Positions 42,891-52,170 of a stretch of DNA of 64,000 nt are shown in pieces. The stretch covers positions 62,001 through 126,000 of the forward strand of contig NZ_JAKRNU010000006.1 of assembly GCF_022346545.1 (NCBI RefSeq). Direction: 5' to 3'. A program made the position numbers and the translations under genes. The stretch's first letter is position 1, and every line of letters begins with the position of its first letter. This DNA comes from Sporosarcina sp. ACRSM. GTDB taxonomy: Bacteria > Bacillota > Bacilli > Bacillales_A > Planococcaceae. The notes under the pieces were generated by a model, which worked only from the letters and a program-made list of their open reading frames with translations, did not search any database and had not been told where the DNA came from.

Positions 42891-44213
42891 TTAATGGATG
42901 TTTATTGATACAGCAGAGCGTGCTTCTTCTGACGTTTCCGCTAGTCTTTCAGGTGGACGGGAGAATAGAGCTACAATTACGACACCTGAAGCAATAATGA
43001 TCGCCGCTAAGTAAAATGCATTGTTAAAACTATTTGTTGCTTCAACGATAAAACCAGTGATAATTGGGGCCAAAATCCCAGGAAGTGTTTGCGCGACTTG
43101 AGCTAGTCCTCCCATGGAACCGGCCTTCTCCGGAACTGTTTCAGCTACTACTGCACCAAGTGGAGCAGCTGCTGAAGCCAAGCTCATTGCTCCAATTGTT
43201 AGAAAAACTACTGCTCCTATCACTGTCTGGGATTGGACAACAAGAACAAGACTAACGGCTAAGATACAAAACCAAAAGACCGTCCAGTATGCCCTTGCAA
43301 TACGCCTACTATTTGTACGTTTATAAATAGTGTCGCTTAATCTCCCACCAATTGCCTGACCGAGTGCCGCGCCAATCCACGGCACGGAAAGGGCAAATCC
43401 CATTGATTTTAAATCCAGTCCTCTTTCCAGACTTAAATAACCTGGCAGCCATGTTAATAGAAAGAATAACGCATACCCAACGCAGAAGAATGCCCACATA
43501 TTTGCTAACATAGTGCCGCGGACTCCTTTTGGAATCGTCAATAAATCTTTAACCGACTTTTTCTCACCTGAAGTTGCTAGCTTAGCGAGGTCACCTTGCT
43601 CTTGAAGTAACCATTCTTTCTCTTCCTTACTCATACGTTTGTTTGCTTCCGGACGATCTGTAAATAATTTGTGCCAGAAAAACGTCCAAATCAGTCCTAC
43701 AATTCCCATGACAATGAAGGGAAAACGCCATCCATAATCTACAATCATCCAGGCCAAGATCGGTGTCGCTAGGGCCGGACCAAGATAAACAGCCGAAAAG
43801 GCGAGTCCTAAAGCGGAGGAATATTCTTTTGGACTAAACCAGTTCGTCACAATTCTGACGCCGCTAGATAAAGAAGGTCCTTCACCTGCTCCAAAGAATA
43901 TCCGTGCAATAATTAAAGATACAAAGCCAAAAGCACCAGCTGTAGCAGCCGTAAAAAGCGACCACCAGATTGCTCCTACTGTAAATACTTTTTTTGCGCC
44001 AAATCGATCAGCGGCAATCCCCGCAATTACTCCAAATGGAACAAGCCCCCAGAAAAACGCACTTAAAACGATCCCCCATTGTGAAGGCGATAAGCCAAAC
44101 TCTTCCATCATCGGTCCTGTCGCCACTGAGATAATTACTCGGTCCACGAATTGGATAAAGAAAATGAGCATAATGAAAACCATCATCGCCCACCGAAAAT
44201 TTTTCTTGAACAT
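42891..44213 (-). CDS. MFS transporter, ACS family (sugar-acid/carboxylate type)
   Basis: A 440-residue major facilitator. IFFIQFVDRVIISVATGPMM in helix 1, GVIAGIAADRFGAKKVFTVG in loop 2-3 and ARIFFGAGEGPSLSSGVRIV in helix 4 are close to the galactonate/glucarate-transporter group of the ACS family. AGGAGGGG precedes the ATG. It lies inside the six-gene operon and should import that pathway's anionic substrate. The MFS gene at 27771 plays the same role in the sigma-54 module. Confidence 0.92.
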   Translation of the reverse strand: MFKKNFRWAMMVFIMLIFFIQFVDRVIISVATGPMMEEFGLSPSQWGIVLSAFFWGLVPFGVIAGIAADRFGAKKVFTVGAIWWSLFTAATAGAFGFVSLIIARIFFGAGEGPSLSSGVRIVTNWFSPKEYSSALGLAFSAVYLGPALATPILAWMIVDYGWRFPFIVMGIVGLIWTFFWHKLFTDRPEANKRMSKEEKEWLLQEQGDLAKLATSGEKKSVKDLLTIPKGVRGTMLANMWAFFCVGYALFFLLTWLPGYLSLERGLDLKSMGFALSVPWIGAALGQAIGGRLSDTIYKRTNSRRIARAYWTVFWFCILAVSLVLVVQSQTVIGAVVFLTIGAMSLASAAAPLGAVVAETVPEKAGSMGGLAQVAQTLPGILAPIITGFIVEATNSFNNAFYLAAIIIASGVVIVALFSRPPERLAETSEEARSAVSINIH

Positions 44214-44331
44214 ATTTTCCCCTCCTTCTATAGTTTCCTTATGCTCTAGTTTTTATTGACAAACTACTTCTTTCGCTGACCACCAGTCTGCCTTCTTAGT
44301 CGATTCTGGGCGTAATGGGATAATCTAAGGT

Positions 44332-45792
44332 TTAATAGACTGTTGAAATAAACTTCTTCTCCAAGAAATCAGCTAATCCATCTGGACCGCCTTCACGTCC
44401 CATGCCACTTTCCTTCACGCCTCCAAAAGGTCCTTCCACTTGGGCAAGTACGATATCATTGAGACCTACCATGCCGTATTCTAAGCTTTCCGATACACGG
44501 ATAGATCGGGATAAGTTTGTTGTAAAGCAATAAGCAGCCAAACCGAAATCTGTATCGTTTGCTTTTGCAATCACCTCTTCTTCCGTTTCAAACGTATAGA
44601 TAGGTGCAATCGGTCCAAAAGTTTCTTCATTCGCAATGCGCATGGATTCATTGACATCGGCTAAAATAGTAGGTTGGTAGAAAAATCCTTCTTCATATCC
44701 TTTGAGGTCAGGCTTTGTTCCGCCCGTTACAACTTGTGCTCCTTTCGCAACGGCTTCCTTCACTTGATCCTCCACTTTCTTTAATCCTGCTGCACTCACT
44801 AATGGTCCAACTTGTGTAGTCACATCCAAACCGTAACCAACTTGCAGTTTTTCAACTTTTTCTTTTAGCATTGAAAGGAATTGATCTTTAATCGATGCTT
44901 GCACATAAATACGGTTAGCAGAAATGCACGTTTGACCGCAGTTTAAAAACTTATTGCGTGCAAGTTGTTCTGTCGCATGCTCCAAGTCAGCATCTTCAAA
45001 TACAATAAAGGGAGCATGTCCGCCTAATTCCATCGAAACTCTCTTCACTTGTTCTGCTGCTTTTTTCAACAGAGTTTTTCCGACGTTTGTCGAGCCTGTA
45101 AATGTAACTTTTCGAATTCGTTTATCCGTTAATAACACATCACCGATCTTATCAGGGGTACCTGTCACTAAGTTAATGACGCCTTTGGGGATTCCTGCTT
45201 CTTCTGCTAATCGGAAAAATAAGATCGCACTTCCAGGTGTCTGTTCTGCTGGCTTCAGTACGACTGTACAACCGGCAGCTAAAGCTGGGGCTACTTTTCT
45301 TGCAACCATTCCTAATGGGAAATTCCATGGCGTAATCGCCGCGACGGGTCCAACAGCATGTCGTATGACCTGAAGACGTTTATCAGGCGTTGCTGCGGGA
45401 ATAATTTCGCCATAAATGCGCTTTCCTTCTTCCGCGTTCCAAAGGACATAGTCAGCTGCATTCATCACTTCTCCACGCGCTTGCATAATGGGCTTACCCA
45501 TTTCCTCGGAGATTTTCTTGGCCAATTCATCCGCGTTTTCAATCATCAATTGATGTAATCGTGTAAGAATGTCCGCTCGTTCTTTACTTGTTTTACGGGA
45601 CCATTCGGGAAACGCGGTAGCTGCAGCATCAATCGCTAACTTCGTATCTTGTTCGTCACCATGCGCCGCTTTTGCAATGACCTCTCCAGTGGCCGGGCTC
45701 ACAACGTCAAAATAGTCATTTGAAATGGGATTTACCCAGTCGCCATTTATATATAATTGATACGTGGTCACTTCACTTTTTACAATTGTCAT
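44332..45792 (-). CDS. gabD: NAD(P)-dependent succinate-semialdehyde-type dehydrogenase
   Basis: A 486-residue aldehyde dehydrogenase resembling GabD. AAITPWNFPLGMVARKVAPA (cofactor Asn), RVSMELGGHAPFIVFEDADL (Glu base; the GGHAPFIVF form is typical of succinate-semialdehyde dehydrogenases) and FLNCGQTCISANRIYV (nucleophilic Cys) are present. AAAGAAGGATG precedes the ATG. It is the third gene of the operon, 31 bp after the amidohydrolase gene. With the aminotransferase it could complete a GABA-type route from an amine to a dicarboxylate. Substrate assignment rests on motif resemblance. Confidence 0.85.
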   Translation of the reverse strand: MTIVKSEVTTYQLYINGDWVNPISNDYFDVVSPATGEVIAKAAHGDEQDTKLAIDAAATAFPEWSRKTSKERADILTRLHQLMIENADELAKKISEEMGKPIMQARGEVMNAADYVLWNAEEGKRIYGEIIPAATPDKRLQVIRHAVGPVAAITPWNFPLGMVARKVAPALAAGCTVVLKPAEQTPGSAILFFRLAEEAGIPKGVINLVTGTPDKIGDVLLTDKRIRKVTFTGSTNVGKTLLKKAAEQVKRVSMELGGHAPFIVFEDADLEHATEQLARNKFLNCGQTCISANRIYVQASIKDQFLSMLKEKVEKLQVGYGLDVTTQVGPLVSAAGLKKVEDQVKEAVAKGAQVVTGGTKPDLKGYEEGFFYQPTILADVNESMRIANEETFGPIAPIYTFETEEEVIAKANDTDFGLAAYCFTTNLSRSIRVSESLEYGMVGLNDIVLAQVEGPFGGVKESGMGREGGPDGLADFLEKKFISTVY

Positions 45793-45823
45793 TTTTCATC
45801 CTTCTTTCTGTTATTTTTTTAGG

Positions 45824-46951
45824 TTATACATTTGAAGGTACTTTTTTATCTTTTAACACTGGCCAAAATGCAGATTGAATGTCGATAGCTTTATCAATCG
45901 CCTCTTTTTGATTTGCATAAAAAGGTGCTACATGAACGTCTGGAAATGGATCTTCTACCCCGCTATCAAGTCCGCTTAGCCCCTCGATAATTTTCAACGT
46001 ACAGAACGGAACGTAAGCCGCACTGTATCCGCCTTCATGCAAAGCAACAAGTCGGCCGTGACAATGTTTTTCAGCTAGCTGTTTCATAATGATTGCCATT
46101 TGTTTATAGCCTTCTGCGTCGACTAACATCCGACCTAATGGATCGAATTTGCTTGCATCTTGTCCCGCCGAAATCAGAATGAGCTCAGGTTTAAATTCTT
46201 CCACAACAGGAACGATGAGTTCTTCAAACGCATATAAGTAACCCGTGTTGCCTGTGCCAGCAGGTAATGGGATATTGATGTTATAGCCTTTTCCTTCTCC
46301 TTCCCCCACGTCACTTACATGCCCTCTGTCTTTAGGGAATGTATACTCCTGATGAAGGGAAATGAAAAGGACATTCGGATCATCATAAAACGAACTTTCC
46401 GTCCCATTTCCATGGTGAACATCCCAATCGAGGATTAAAACACGCTCCACGCCATGCTTTTTGCGCGCATATTTGGCAGCGATTGCGGCATTATTGAATA
46501 AGCAGAAGCCCATTCCTTTTTCTTTTTCTGCGTGATGACCCGGTGGTCTTGTAAGAGCGTAAGCATTTTCAATGGTCCCTTCCATTACTGCGTCAATCGC
46601 AGTCAACGTACCTCCCGTAGACAGTAATGCAATCTCGTAAGAATCTGGTCCTACAATCGCTAGGTCACCTGCATCTCCACCAGTTGTATTGCTTAACTCT
46701 TCTACACGGTCTATATATTCAGCTGAATGATTCCACCCAATTTCTTCTCTAGTCGCAGCCCTAGGGGAAAGCGCTTCCAATCGGTTGATAAAACCGCTTC
46801 TTTCTAACAAGTTTTTAACGCGTCGCTTTGTCGCTGGGTTTTCTGAATGTGCATCCGCCTCAATCCATCCTCCAACGGGTGCCATCATTGCACCATTTCC
46901 TGTATAATGCCAAAAATAGCTTTCGTGACAAAGAAATCCGGTTTTCTTCAT
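45824..46951 (-). CDS. Histone-deacetylase-superfamily amidohydrolase (copy 2)
   Basis: A 375-residue paralogue of the enzyme at 30934. LTRPPGHHAEKEKGMGFCLF, VLILDWDVHHGNGTESSFYD, ILISAGQDASKFDPLGRMLV and LHEGGYSAAYVPFC contain the His pair and zinc ligands. Its ATG shares one base with the stop of the preceding metallo-beta-lactamase-fold gene (TAATG) and has GAGGTG upstream, so the two hydrolases are translationally coupled. That suggests two hydrolytic steps on one substrate, for example ester or lactone opening plus amide cleavage (inference). Confidence 0.9.
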   Translation of the reverse strand: MKKTGFLCHESYFWHYTGNGAMMAPVGGWIEADAHSENPATKRRVKNLLERSGFINRLEALSPRAATREEIGWNHSAEYIDRVEELSNTTGGDAGDLAIVGPDSYEIALLSTGGTLTAIDAVMEGTIENAYALTRPPGHHAEKEKGMGFCLFNNAAIAAKYARKKHGVERVLILDWDVHHGNGTESSFYDDPNVLFISLHQEYTFPKDRGHVSDVGEGEGKGYNINIPLPAGTGNTGYLYAFEELIVPVVEEFKPELILISAGQDASKFDPLGRMLVDAEGYKQMAIIMKQLAEKHCHGRLVALHEGGYSAAYVPFCTLKIIEGLSGLDSGVEDPFPDVHVAPFYANQKEAIDKAIDIQSAFWPVLKDKKVPSNV

Positions 46952-47835
46952 TATGAATGCACCTCACACTTTATCTTTGAATTCGGCTTCCCTACCAGCT
47001 CATCAATAACTTCTATGAGCTTTAAATCTTCTCCAATGACGACCTCACCCGCATATACTCTCTTTACTTCTTCATGCGCTTCTTCGCCATCCGCACCAGG
47101 TAAAAAATGCGTAAGAACAAGCTTTTTCACACCTGCTTCCTGTGCAATTTCTCCACATTGGGTTGGCGTACAATGTTCGTTCTGCAGTTTCTCAAATACT
47201 TTACTGAATTCTTTGTTCTCACCTTTTGTGTAAACAGACGTAGTCGTTATGGCAGCGTCTTGTATTAGAAGGTCCGCACCAGCGGCTAATTTCACGATTT
47301 CCGGAGTAGGTGCTGTATCTCCAGAAATGACGACTACTTTCCCACCTACTTCAAAACGATAGCCAAAAGTCGTCACATTATGAATCATCTGAGCGGCTGT
47401 CACCTTTGCGGGAATATCCGTCGAAATTTCACCTGGTTCCTCGATTTCAATTATATTTACATCCAGTAATCCTTTAGGGGATCTGCCGAGCGATAATCGA
47501 TAATTAATATCTTCTTCATACAATTGTAAAATTCTTTCATGATACTTCTTTGTTCCAACCGGACCGACAACCGTCAACTCTCTCCGTCCATCTCCTTGCC
47601 CACCAATCAAAAACTGTGCGTATCCAAAAAGGTGATCTGAATGTAAGTGCGTTAACCAAAGGTGATTGATGGTATGTGGAGGAATCCCTGCTTTCAATAG
47701 CTGAGTCGTTGTTCCTTCCCCACAATCGATTAAAATTGGCAAATCATCGATCCATAATACTTGTGCGGGCCCAGACCTTTCCAAATCCGGACGCGGACTC
47801 CCTGTTCCTAGCATTCTTACTGCAAGCTTAACCAT
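46951..47835 (-). CDS. Metallo-beta-lactamase-fold hydrolase, RNase Z-like (copy 1)
   Basis: A 294-residue zinc hydrolase. MLGTGSPRPDLERSGPAQVL opens the fold, ILIDCGEGTTTQL follows, THLHSDHLFGY is the HxHxDH metal motif, VISGDTAPTPE supplies the bridging Asp and VLTHFLP the last His. It resembles RNase Z and arylsulfatase-type members, but a tRNA-processing exosite is not visible, and its place at the head of a catabolic operon argues for a small-molecule ester or lactone. I prefer ATG 47833-47835; AAAGGA is 12 nt upstream, and GTG 47842-47844 or an upstream GTG 47890-47892 are alternatives. Confidence 0.88.
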   Translation of the reverse strand: MVKLAVRMLGTGSPRPDLERSGPAQVLWIDDLPILIDCGEGTTTQLLKAGIPPHTINHLWLTHLHSDHLFGYAQFLIGGQGDGRRELTVVGPVGTKKYHERILQLYEEDINYRLSLGRSPKGLLDVNIIEIEEPGEISTDIPAKVTAAQMIHNVTTFGYRFEVGGKVVVISGDTAPTPEIVKLAAGADLLIQDAAITTTSVYTKGENKEFSKVFEKLQNEHCTPTQCGEIAQEAGVKKLVLTHFLPGADGEEAHEEVKRVYAGEVVIGEDLKLIEVIDELVGKPNSKIKCEVHS

Positions 47836-47946
47836 CAGTATCACTGATCCTTTCAAAATAGAATAAAAAATTCTCACTAGATTCCAATCCACTCAACACA
47901 TAAAGACCATATATGTTTTTTCAATTAATTCTTACTCCGGACAATG

Positions 47947-47969
47947 ATATATAAAATGATATATGATAT
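47947..47969. promoter_or_regulatory. AT-rich operator in the leader of the six-gene operon
   Basis: ATATATAAAATGATATATGA followed by TAT closely matches the elements in the gntR (17264) and dctP (24663) promoters. It lies about 30-50 nt downstream of the predicted transcription start, a roadblock position for a repressor. Confidence 0.55.
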
Positions 47970-48003
47970 ACGTGATAGAATATTTGGAATTCCAATTGAA
48001 TTC

Positions 48004-48032
48004 ATTGTATATCTTTTAACCATTTTAGTCAA
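48004..48032 (-). promoter_or_regulatory. Promoter of the MBL-amidohydrolase-gabD-MFS-ADH-aminotransferase operon
   Basis: On the minus strand TTGACT (48027-48032), a 17-bp spacer and TACAAT (48004-48009). The -35 box and first part of the spacer, TTGACTAAAATGGTTAAAAG, are identical in the promoters at 51970-51998 and 53082-53110. Confidence 0.75.
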
Positions 48033-48197
48033 AAGTATTTTGGATATTTCATAAATATTTTTCTCGTTCTTATACAATGATAGTTAATATTTTCAACTTT
48101 TCTCAATTTGAATTAAATCTACAGCAAAGAACTAGTTTAGATCTAGCATCGACTTACTTGTAAACAATTTACCATTATGGACTTAAATTGAAGAATG

Positions 48198-48242
48198 AAA
48201 AAAACTGATCGAAATGACAATGCATTTACGATCAGTTTTTTT
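48198..48242. terminator. Terminator of the TRAP-TAXI operon
   Basis: AAAAAAACTGATCG and CGATCAGTTTTTTT form a perfect 14-bp stem with a 17-nt loop; the T-run on the minus strand is the end of the stem. It lies 17 bp after the permease stop. Confidence 0.85.
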
Positions 48243-48258
48243 ATTTCCAGACTCATTC

Positions 48259-50145
48259 TTATTCTAATGCAATTGATTGCTTCGCTGGCACTTTCAATTT
48301 CCATTCGTAAAGCAAGATTGCAGCTACAAGAACAAATCCGATTAACGACGAAAGCCATGCGGTGTTAATCAATAAAATAGCTCCCGCAAAAAGAATTATC
48401 CGATTGACAATGTTCACTCGTGAAAGGAAATACCCCTCAAGTGAAATGCCTATGGCATAGACACCGATCAATGCTGTAACAGCCGCGAAAATAATTGTAC
48501 TTATTGATCCTACTAATATTAAAGCAGGCCCGTAGACAAACATAAAAGGCACGATAAATGCAACGAGTGCCAATCGACAAGAAACAAGGGATACTCTCAT
48601 CGGACTCGACTGTGCGATACCTGCCGCAGCATAGGAAGCGAGTGCGACTGGTGGCGTAATCGCCGACAATGTACCGTAATAGAAGATGAATAGATGTGCA
48701 GCTAGTGCAGGAACTCCCATATCAACCATTGCAGGTGCTGCTAAAATCGCAAGCACTAAATAAGAAGCAACCGGTGGTAATCCCATCCCCATGATGATTG
48801 AAGCAACCATCGTTAGTATACAAAGCAGAAGTAAATTTCCACCTGCTAGATCAAGAAGAACACTTGAAAAACGCAGCCCCATTCCTGTCATATCAATAAC
48901 ACCGATGACAATCCCCGCCGAACTACATGCAGCGACGACCATTAAGGACAATCTAATCCCTTCCTGTAGCGCTAACAAAATTTGACGAACAGACATCCAC
49001 GTTTCTTTTCGAATTAAACAAACAATAGGTACAGAAACAATTGACCAGAATGCAGCATTTGTTGCAGGCATTTGCATAACCATCAATAAGTAAACTAGCA
49101 ACAAAAGCGGCAACATTAAATGTCCCCTAGTCTTCAATAATTGCTTCAAGTCCACTTTATTTTCAACTTCTGTTGCCTTTAAGCCATCTTTGGCAGCTCG
49201 TAAGTCCACCATAATAAAAATAGCTACAAAATACAAAATGGCTGGAATTGCAGCGGCAAGTGCCACTTGCGCATAGCTAATTTGCAAAAAGTCTGCCATT
49301 AAGAAAGCAACAGCCCCCATCACAGGCGGCAATATCATTCCGCCTGTCGATGCAACCGCTTCAACTGCCCCGGCAAAGTCTTTTTTATAACCTCCGCGTT
49401 TCATAAGTGGTATTGTCAAAACACCTGTTGTGACAACGTTTGCAACCTGACTTCCGCTAATCGAACCAAAAAGTGCACTCGCAACGACCGATACTTTTGC
49501 TGGTCCACCACGGAATCGTCCAACCAAGGCGAGTGCAAGGTCCATAAACATCGCACCTGCACCAGAGCGTTCGAGCATTGCGCCAAAAACAACGAATAGA
49601 ACAATATAGCTCGCCGAAACACCCAATGGAATTCCAAAAATCCCTTGATTTGTTAAACCGATTTGTGTAATGATCCGTTCGAATGAATACCCCGAATGTT
49701 GAATCATAAGAGGTAGCTTATCGCCAATAAAGGCATATACAAGAAAAACAATTGCGATAATGGGAAGTGCTACACCAAGCATCCTTCTTGCAACTTCAAG
49801 CGTTAGTAGGATGACCAAGACTCCAACTGTTAACGTCAGCGTTGATGGAGCGCTTAACTCTAACGGTAGCTCTAAATATCGGACCGTCATATACGATCCA
49901 ACACCTAGTGAAAGCATGGCAAGAGTGATATTGATAAAAAGCGAAATCCCTTTTTGCTCCGCTTTCTTATCCTCATCTTTCTTTTGAAAGATTGGATAGA
50001 TAAGAAAAACTAAAGCAAAAGCCAATCCTAAATGAATCGCCCGTTGTTGAGTAGCCGGGAGTAGTTGGATTCCGCCAGAATATAAGTGAAAGAAAGCCAT
50101 AACTAAAGCAAGTACTGCTATTATTCCCGCTAGCCATTTTCTCAT
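48259..50145 (-). CDS. TRAP transporter fused permease (TAXI type)
   Basis: A 628-residue membrane protein in which the four-helix small subunit (about residues 1-130) is fused to the DctM-like domain, as in TAXI-type TRAP systems. SGSQVANVVTTGVLTIPLMK, VEAVASTGGMILPPVMGAVA and MGMGLPPVASYLVLAILAAP are signature segments. AAAGGAC precedes the ATG. It is 71 bp downstream of its binding-protein gene. TAXI systems import glutamate, other carboxylates or sugars acids; substrate unknown. Confidence 0.94.
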   Translation of the reverse strand: MRKWLAGIIAVLALVMAFFHLYSGGIQLLPATQQRAIHLGLAFALVFLIYPIFQKKDEDKKAEQKGISLFINITLAMLSLGVGSYMTVRYLELPLELSAPSTLTLTVGVLVILLTLEVARRMLGVALPIIAIVFLVYAFIGDKLPLMIQHSGYSFERIITQIGLTNQGIFGIPLGVSASYIVLFVVFGAMLERSGAGAMFMDLALALVGRFRGGPAKVSVVASALFGSISGSQVANVVTTGVLTIPLMKRGGYKKDFAGAVEAVASTGGMILPPVMGAVAFLMADFLQISYAQVALAAAIPAILYFVAIFIMVDLRAAKDGLKATEVENKVDLKQLLKTRGHLMLPLLLLVYLLMVMQMPATNAAFWSIVSVPIVCLIRKETWMSVRQILLALQEGIRLSLMVVAACSSAGIVIGVIDMTGMGLRFSSVLLDLAGGNLLLLCILTMVASIIMGMGLPPVASYLVLAILAAPAMVDMGVPALAAHLFIFYYGTLSAITPPVALASYAAAGIAQSSPMRVSLVSCRLALVAFIVPFMFVYGPALILVGSISTIIFAAVTALIGVYAIGISLEGYFLSRVNIVNRIILFAGAILLINTAWLSSLIGFVLVAAILLYEWKLKVPAKQSIALE

Positions 50146-50216
50146 TTATTCTTGTCCTTTCTGTAAGAAATTAGCCTGCAGTAAAATTACTACTTCACCA
50201 CAGGCTGCTCTTTGCG

Positions 50217-51239
50217 TCATTGATTTACTTCGATTCCCACTTCTTGAAAATATTTTTCAGCTCCTGAATGGAAAGGCGTTTTTATTCCGTTTAAGATCGT
50301 TTCCTTACTAATGTTCGCGGATGGATGTACTTTCCGAAGCTCTTCTCCGTTTTCCATAATTGTTTTGACAACATTATACACAAGCTCTTCGTCCGTCTTT
50401 TCATGTGTATAAATGACGGATTCAAATGCAGCCATTAATGTATCTTCATCCTGACCTGGATACATTCCACTTTCGACATTGACATATGAAAAATACGGAT
50501 GCTTTTCTACCATTTTCTTCAAAATATCTTCTTCTACTTCAAGAATTCGAATTGGGTACAACTGTGCAAGCTCAGTTACATTCGGATTTGGCAAGCTACC
50601 TGGTAATACACCTGCATCGATACTCCCATTTTGAATGCCTTCAATAATTTCCGCATAGCCGATCGGGATATGTTTGTAATCACTACTCTTAACGCCATAA
50701 CCTTCTTCGAGAACTACGTTAAAAAGGTTTGTTGCTGTCGCTCCCGGAGGTAAGGCACCGATCCGTTTTCCTTTTAAATCTGCCATCGATTTAATTGGCG
50801 AGTCTTTTGCCACCACGACATGGTTAACAGTTGAGTTAATCCAGCCTACCGCTTTCAATTCAGGGTGTTCGCCTGGAATTTGCTCAAGTTCTCCCTGTAC
50901 CGCTTGCGCTAGTGCTTCTCCGGTAAAAGCTGCAAATGCAGGCTTTCCTTGGTTATAACGATCTATCAATAGATTTGTACCTTCGACAACACCACTCATC
51001 GCCTCTGTTGTTAAAACAACTCCCGGCATCACATTCGAGTTTTTAAAAATTTGACCAATCCCTGCTGAAATTATATAGTTCGGTCCTCCCGCTCCAGGCG
51101 TATACATCGGAACAATTCCGGATACTTTACTACCAGTACCCTCTGCACCTTCTTCAGCCTTCCCACTTCCACACCCCGCAAGGATCAATGCAAGGATAGA
51201 AAGAAACATACAGAGTGAATATAGTTTTTTCTTCATCAT
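50217..51239 (-). CDS. TAXI-family TRAP substrate-binding lipoprotein
   Basis: A 340-residue receptor with a signal peptide and lipobox LAGC (LALILAGCGSG). MYTPGAGGPNYIISAGIGQI is the TAXI-type N-terminal ligand loop, and SMADLKGKRIGALPPGATAT the second conserved element. Of two tandem ATG codons, 51237-51239 has the better spacing to GGAGGAG. It pairs with the fused permease downstream. A perfect cre palindrome lies 30 bp upstream of the start, implying repression by CcpA. Confidence 0.93.
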   Translation of the reverse strand: MMKKKLYSLCMFLSILALILAGCGSGKAEEGAEGTGSKVSGIVPMYTPGAGGPNYIISAGIGQIFKNSNVMPGVVLTTEAMSGVVEGTNLLIDRYNQGKPAFAAFTGEALAQAVQGELEQIPGEHPELKAVGWINSTVNHVVVAKDSPIKSMADLKGKRIGALPPGATATNLFNVVLEEGYGVKSSDYKHIPIGYAEIIEGIQNGSIDAGVLPGSLPNPNVTELAQLYPIRILEVEEDILKKMVEKHPYFSYVNVESGMYPGQDEDTLMAAFESVIYTHEKTDEELVYNVVKTIMENGEELRKVHPSANISKETILNGIKTPFHSGAEKYFQEVGIEVNQ

Positions 51240-51269
51240 TAATATCTCCTCCATTCACTAATGATTCAT

Positions 51270-51289
51270 ATTTGTAAACGTTTACAAAT
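51270..51289. promoter_or_regulatory. Perfect cre palindrome upstream of the TAXI operon
   Basis: ATTTGTAAACGTTTACAAAT is a perfect 20-bp palindrome whose core TGTAAACGTTTACA matches the cre consensus in both orientations. This is the strongest CcpA site in the window. Confidence 0.85.
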
Positions 51290-51410
51290 CAGATCTAAGA
51301 AACTGCCTGTTCAATCCGAACAACTTGTAAAATGAGTTATTCATATGCTTCCCAGAACCCACTTAGATGCCTGTGACAAATTCAGGCTACTGTTATTCAA
51401 TACACTCACT

Positions 51411-51801
51411 CTTTACTTTTTGTGAATCTACAGTTTCGACAAAACAATCCTCCACTTCTATAAGCTTTAAATCTTCTCTAATAACGATTTCACCCGCATA
51501 AACTTTCTTTACTTCTTCGTTCCAACCGGACCGACAACCGTAGGCTCTCTCCGTCCATCTCCTTGCCCACCAATCAAAAACTGCGCGTATCCAAAAAGTG
51601 ATCTGAATGTAAGTGTGTTAACCAAAGATGATTGATGGGATGTGGAGGAACCTCTGCTTTCAATAGCTGAGTCGTTGTGCCTTCCCCACAATCGATTAAA
51701 ATTGGCAAATCGTCGAGCCATAGTACTTGTGCGGTCCCTGAACTTTCCAAATCCGGACGTGGGCTCCCTGTTCCTACCATTCTTACAGCAAGCTTAACCA
51801 T
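51411..51801 (-). pseudogene. Decayed second copy of the MBL-fold hydrolase gene, with internal deletion
   Basis: On the minus strand the first third of the hydrolase (MVKLAVRMVGTGSPRPDLES, then ILIDCGEGTTTQLLKA and THLHSDH) is joined directly to the last 25-30 codons. The junction at 51510-51518 reads TACTTCTTC; in the intact copy TACTTCTT occurs at 47065-47072 and 47543-47550, so about 478 bp between the two repeats was lost. A single G is also missing in the run near 51594, breaking the frame. The zinc-ligand half and most of the fold are gone, so no enzyme can be made. Its promoter region remains intact. Confidence 0.85.
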
Positions 51802-51912
51802 CAGTATCACTGATCCTTTCAAAAAAGAATAAAGAATACTCACTAGATTCCAACCATCTCAACACCTAAAGACCATATATGTTTTTTCAATTATTTCTTC
51901 CGCTGACCATTA

Positions 51913-51998
51913 ATATATAAAATAATATATGATCTAGATAATAGAATATTTGGAATTCCAGTAGAATTCATTGTATATCTTTTAACCATTTTAGTCAA
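51913..51998 (-). promoter_or_regulatory. Retained promoter and operator of the decayed hydrolase copy
   Basis: TTGACT (51993-51998), 17 bp, TACAAT (51970-51975), and downstream the AT-rich operator ATATATAAAATAATATATGA at 51913-51932. Order and distances are the same as before the intact copy at 47947-48032, and flanking bases from about 51802 to 52015 are also nearly identical to 47836-48052, so the whole unit was duplicated. Confidence 0.7.
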
Positions 51999-52088
51999 AA
52001 GTATTTTGATTATTTTTTAAAATATATTTTTAAACGCTTTTCTTTTAATTAGACTCATCACTTAAAGACTTTCCTTTATTCTGGATTA

Positions 52089-52118
52089 AACAAAAAAGGA
52101 ACTGAATTCTTTCCAGTC
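52089..52118 (-). terminator. Terminator of the third hydrolase gene
   Basis: On the minus strand GGGACTGG and CAGTTCC pair imperfectly around GAAAGAATT and are followed by TTTTTTG. Confidence 0.6.
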
Positions 52119-52170
52119 CCCCATTGTTCTATCTTCCAATACCCATTGTCTTCTTTGCTCGTGCTAGCGG

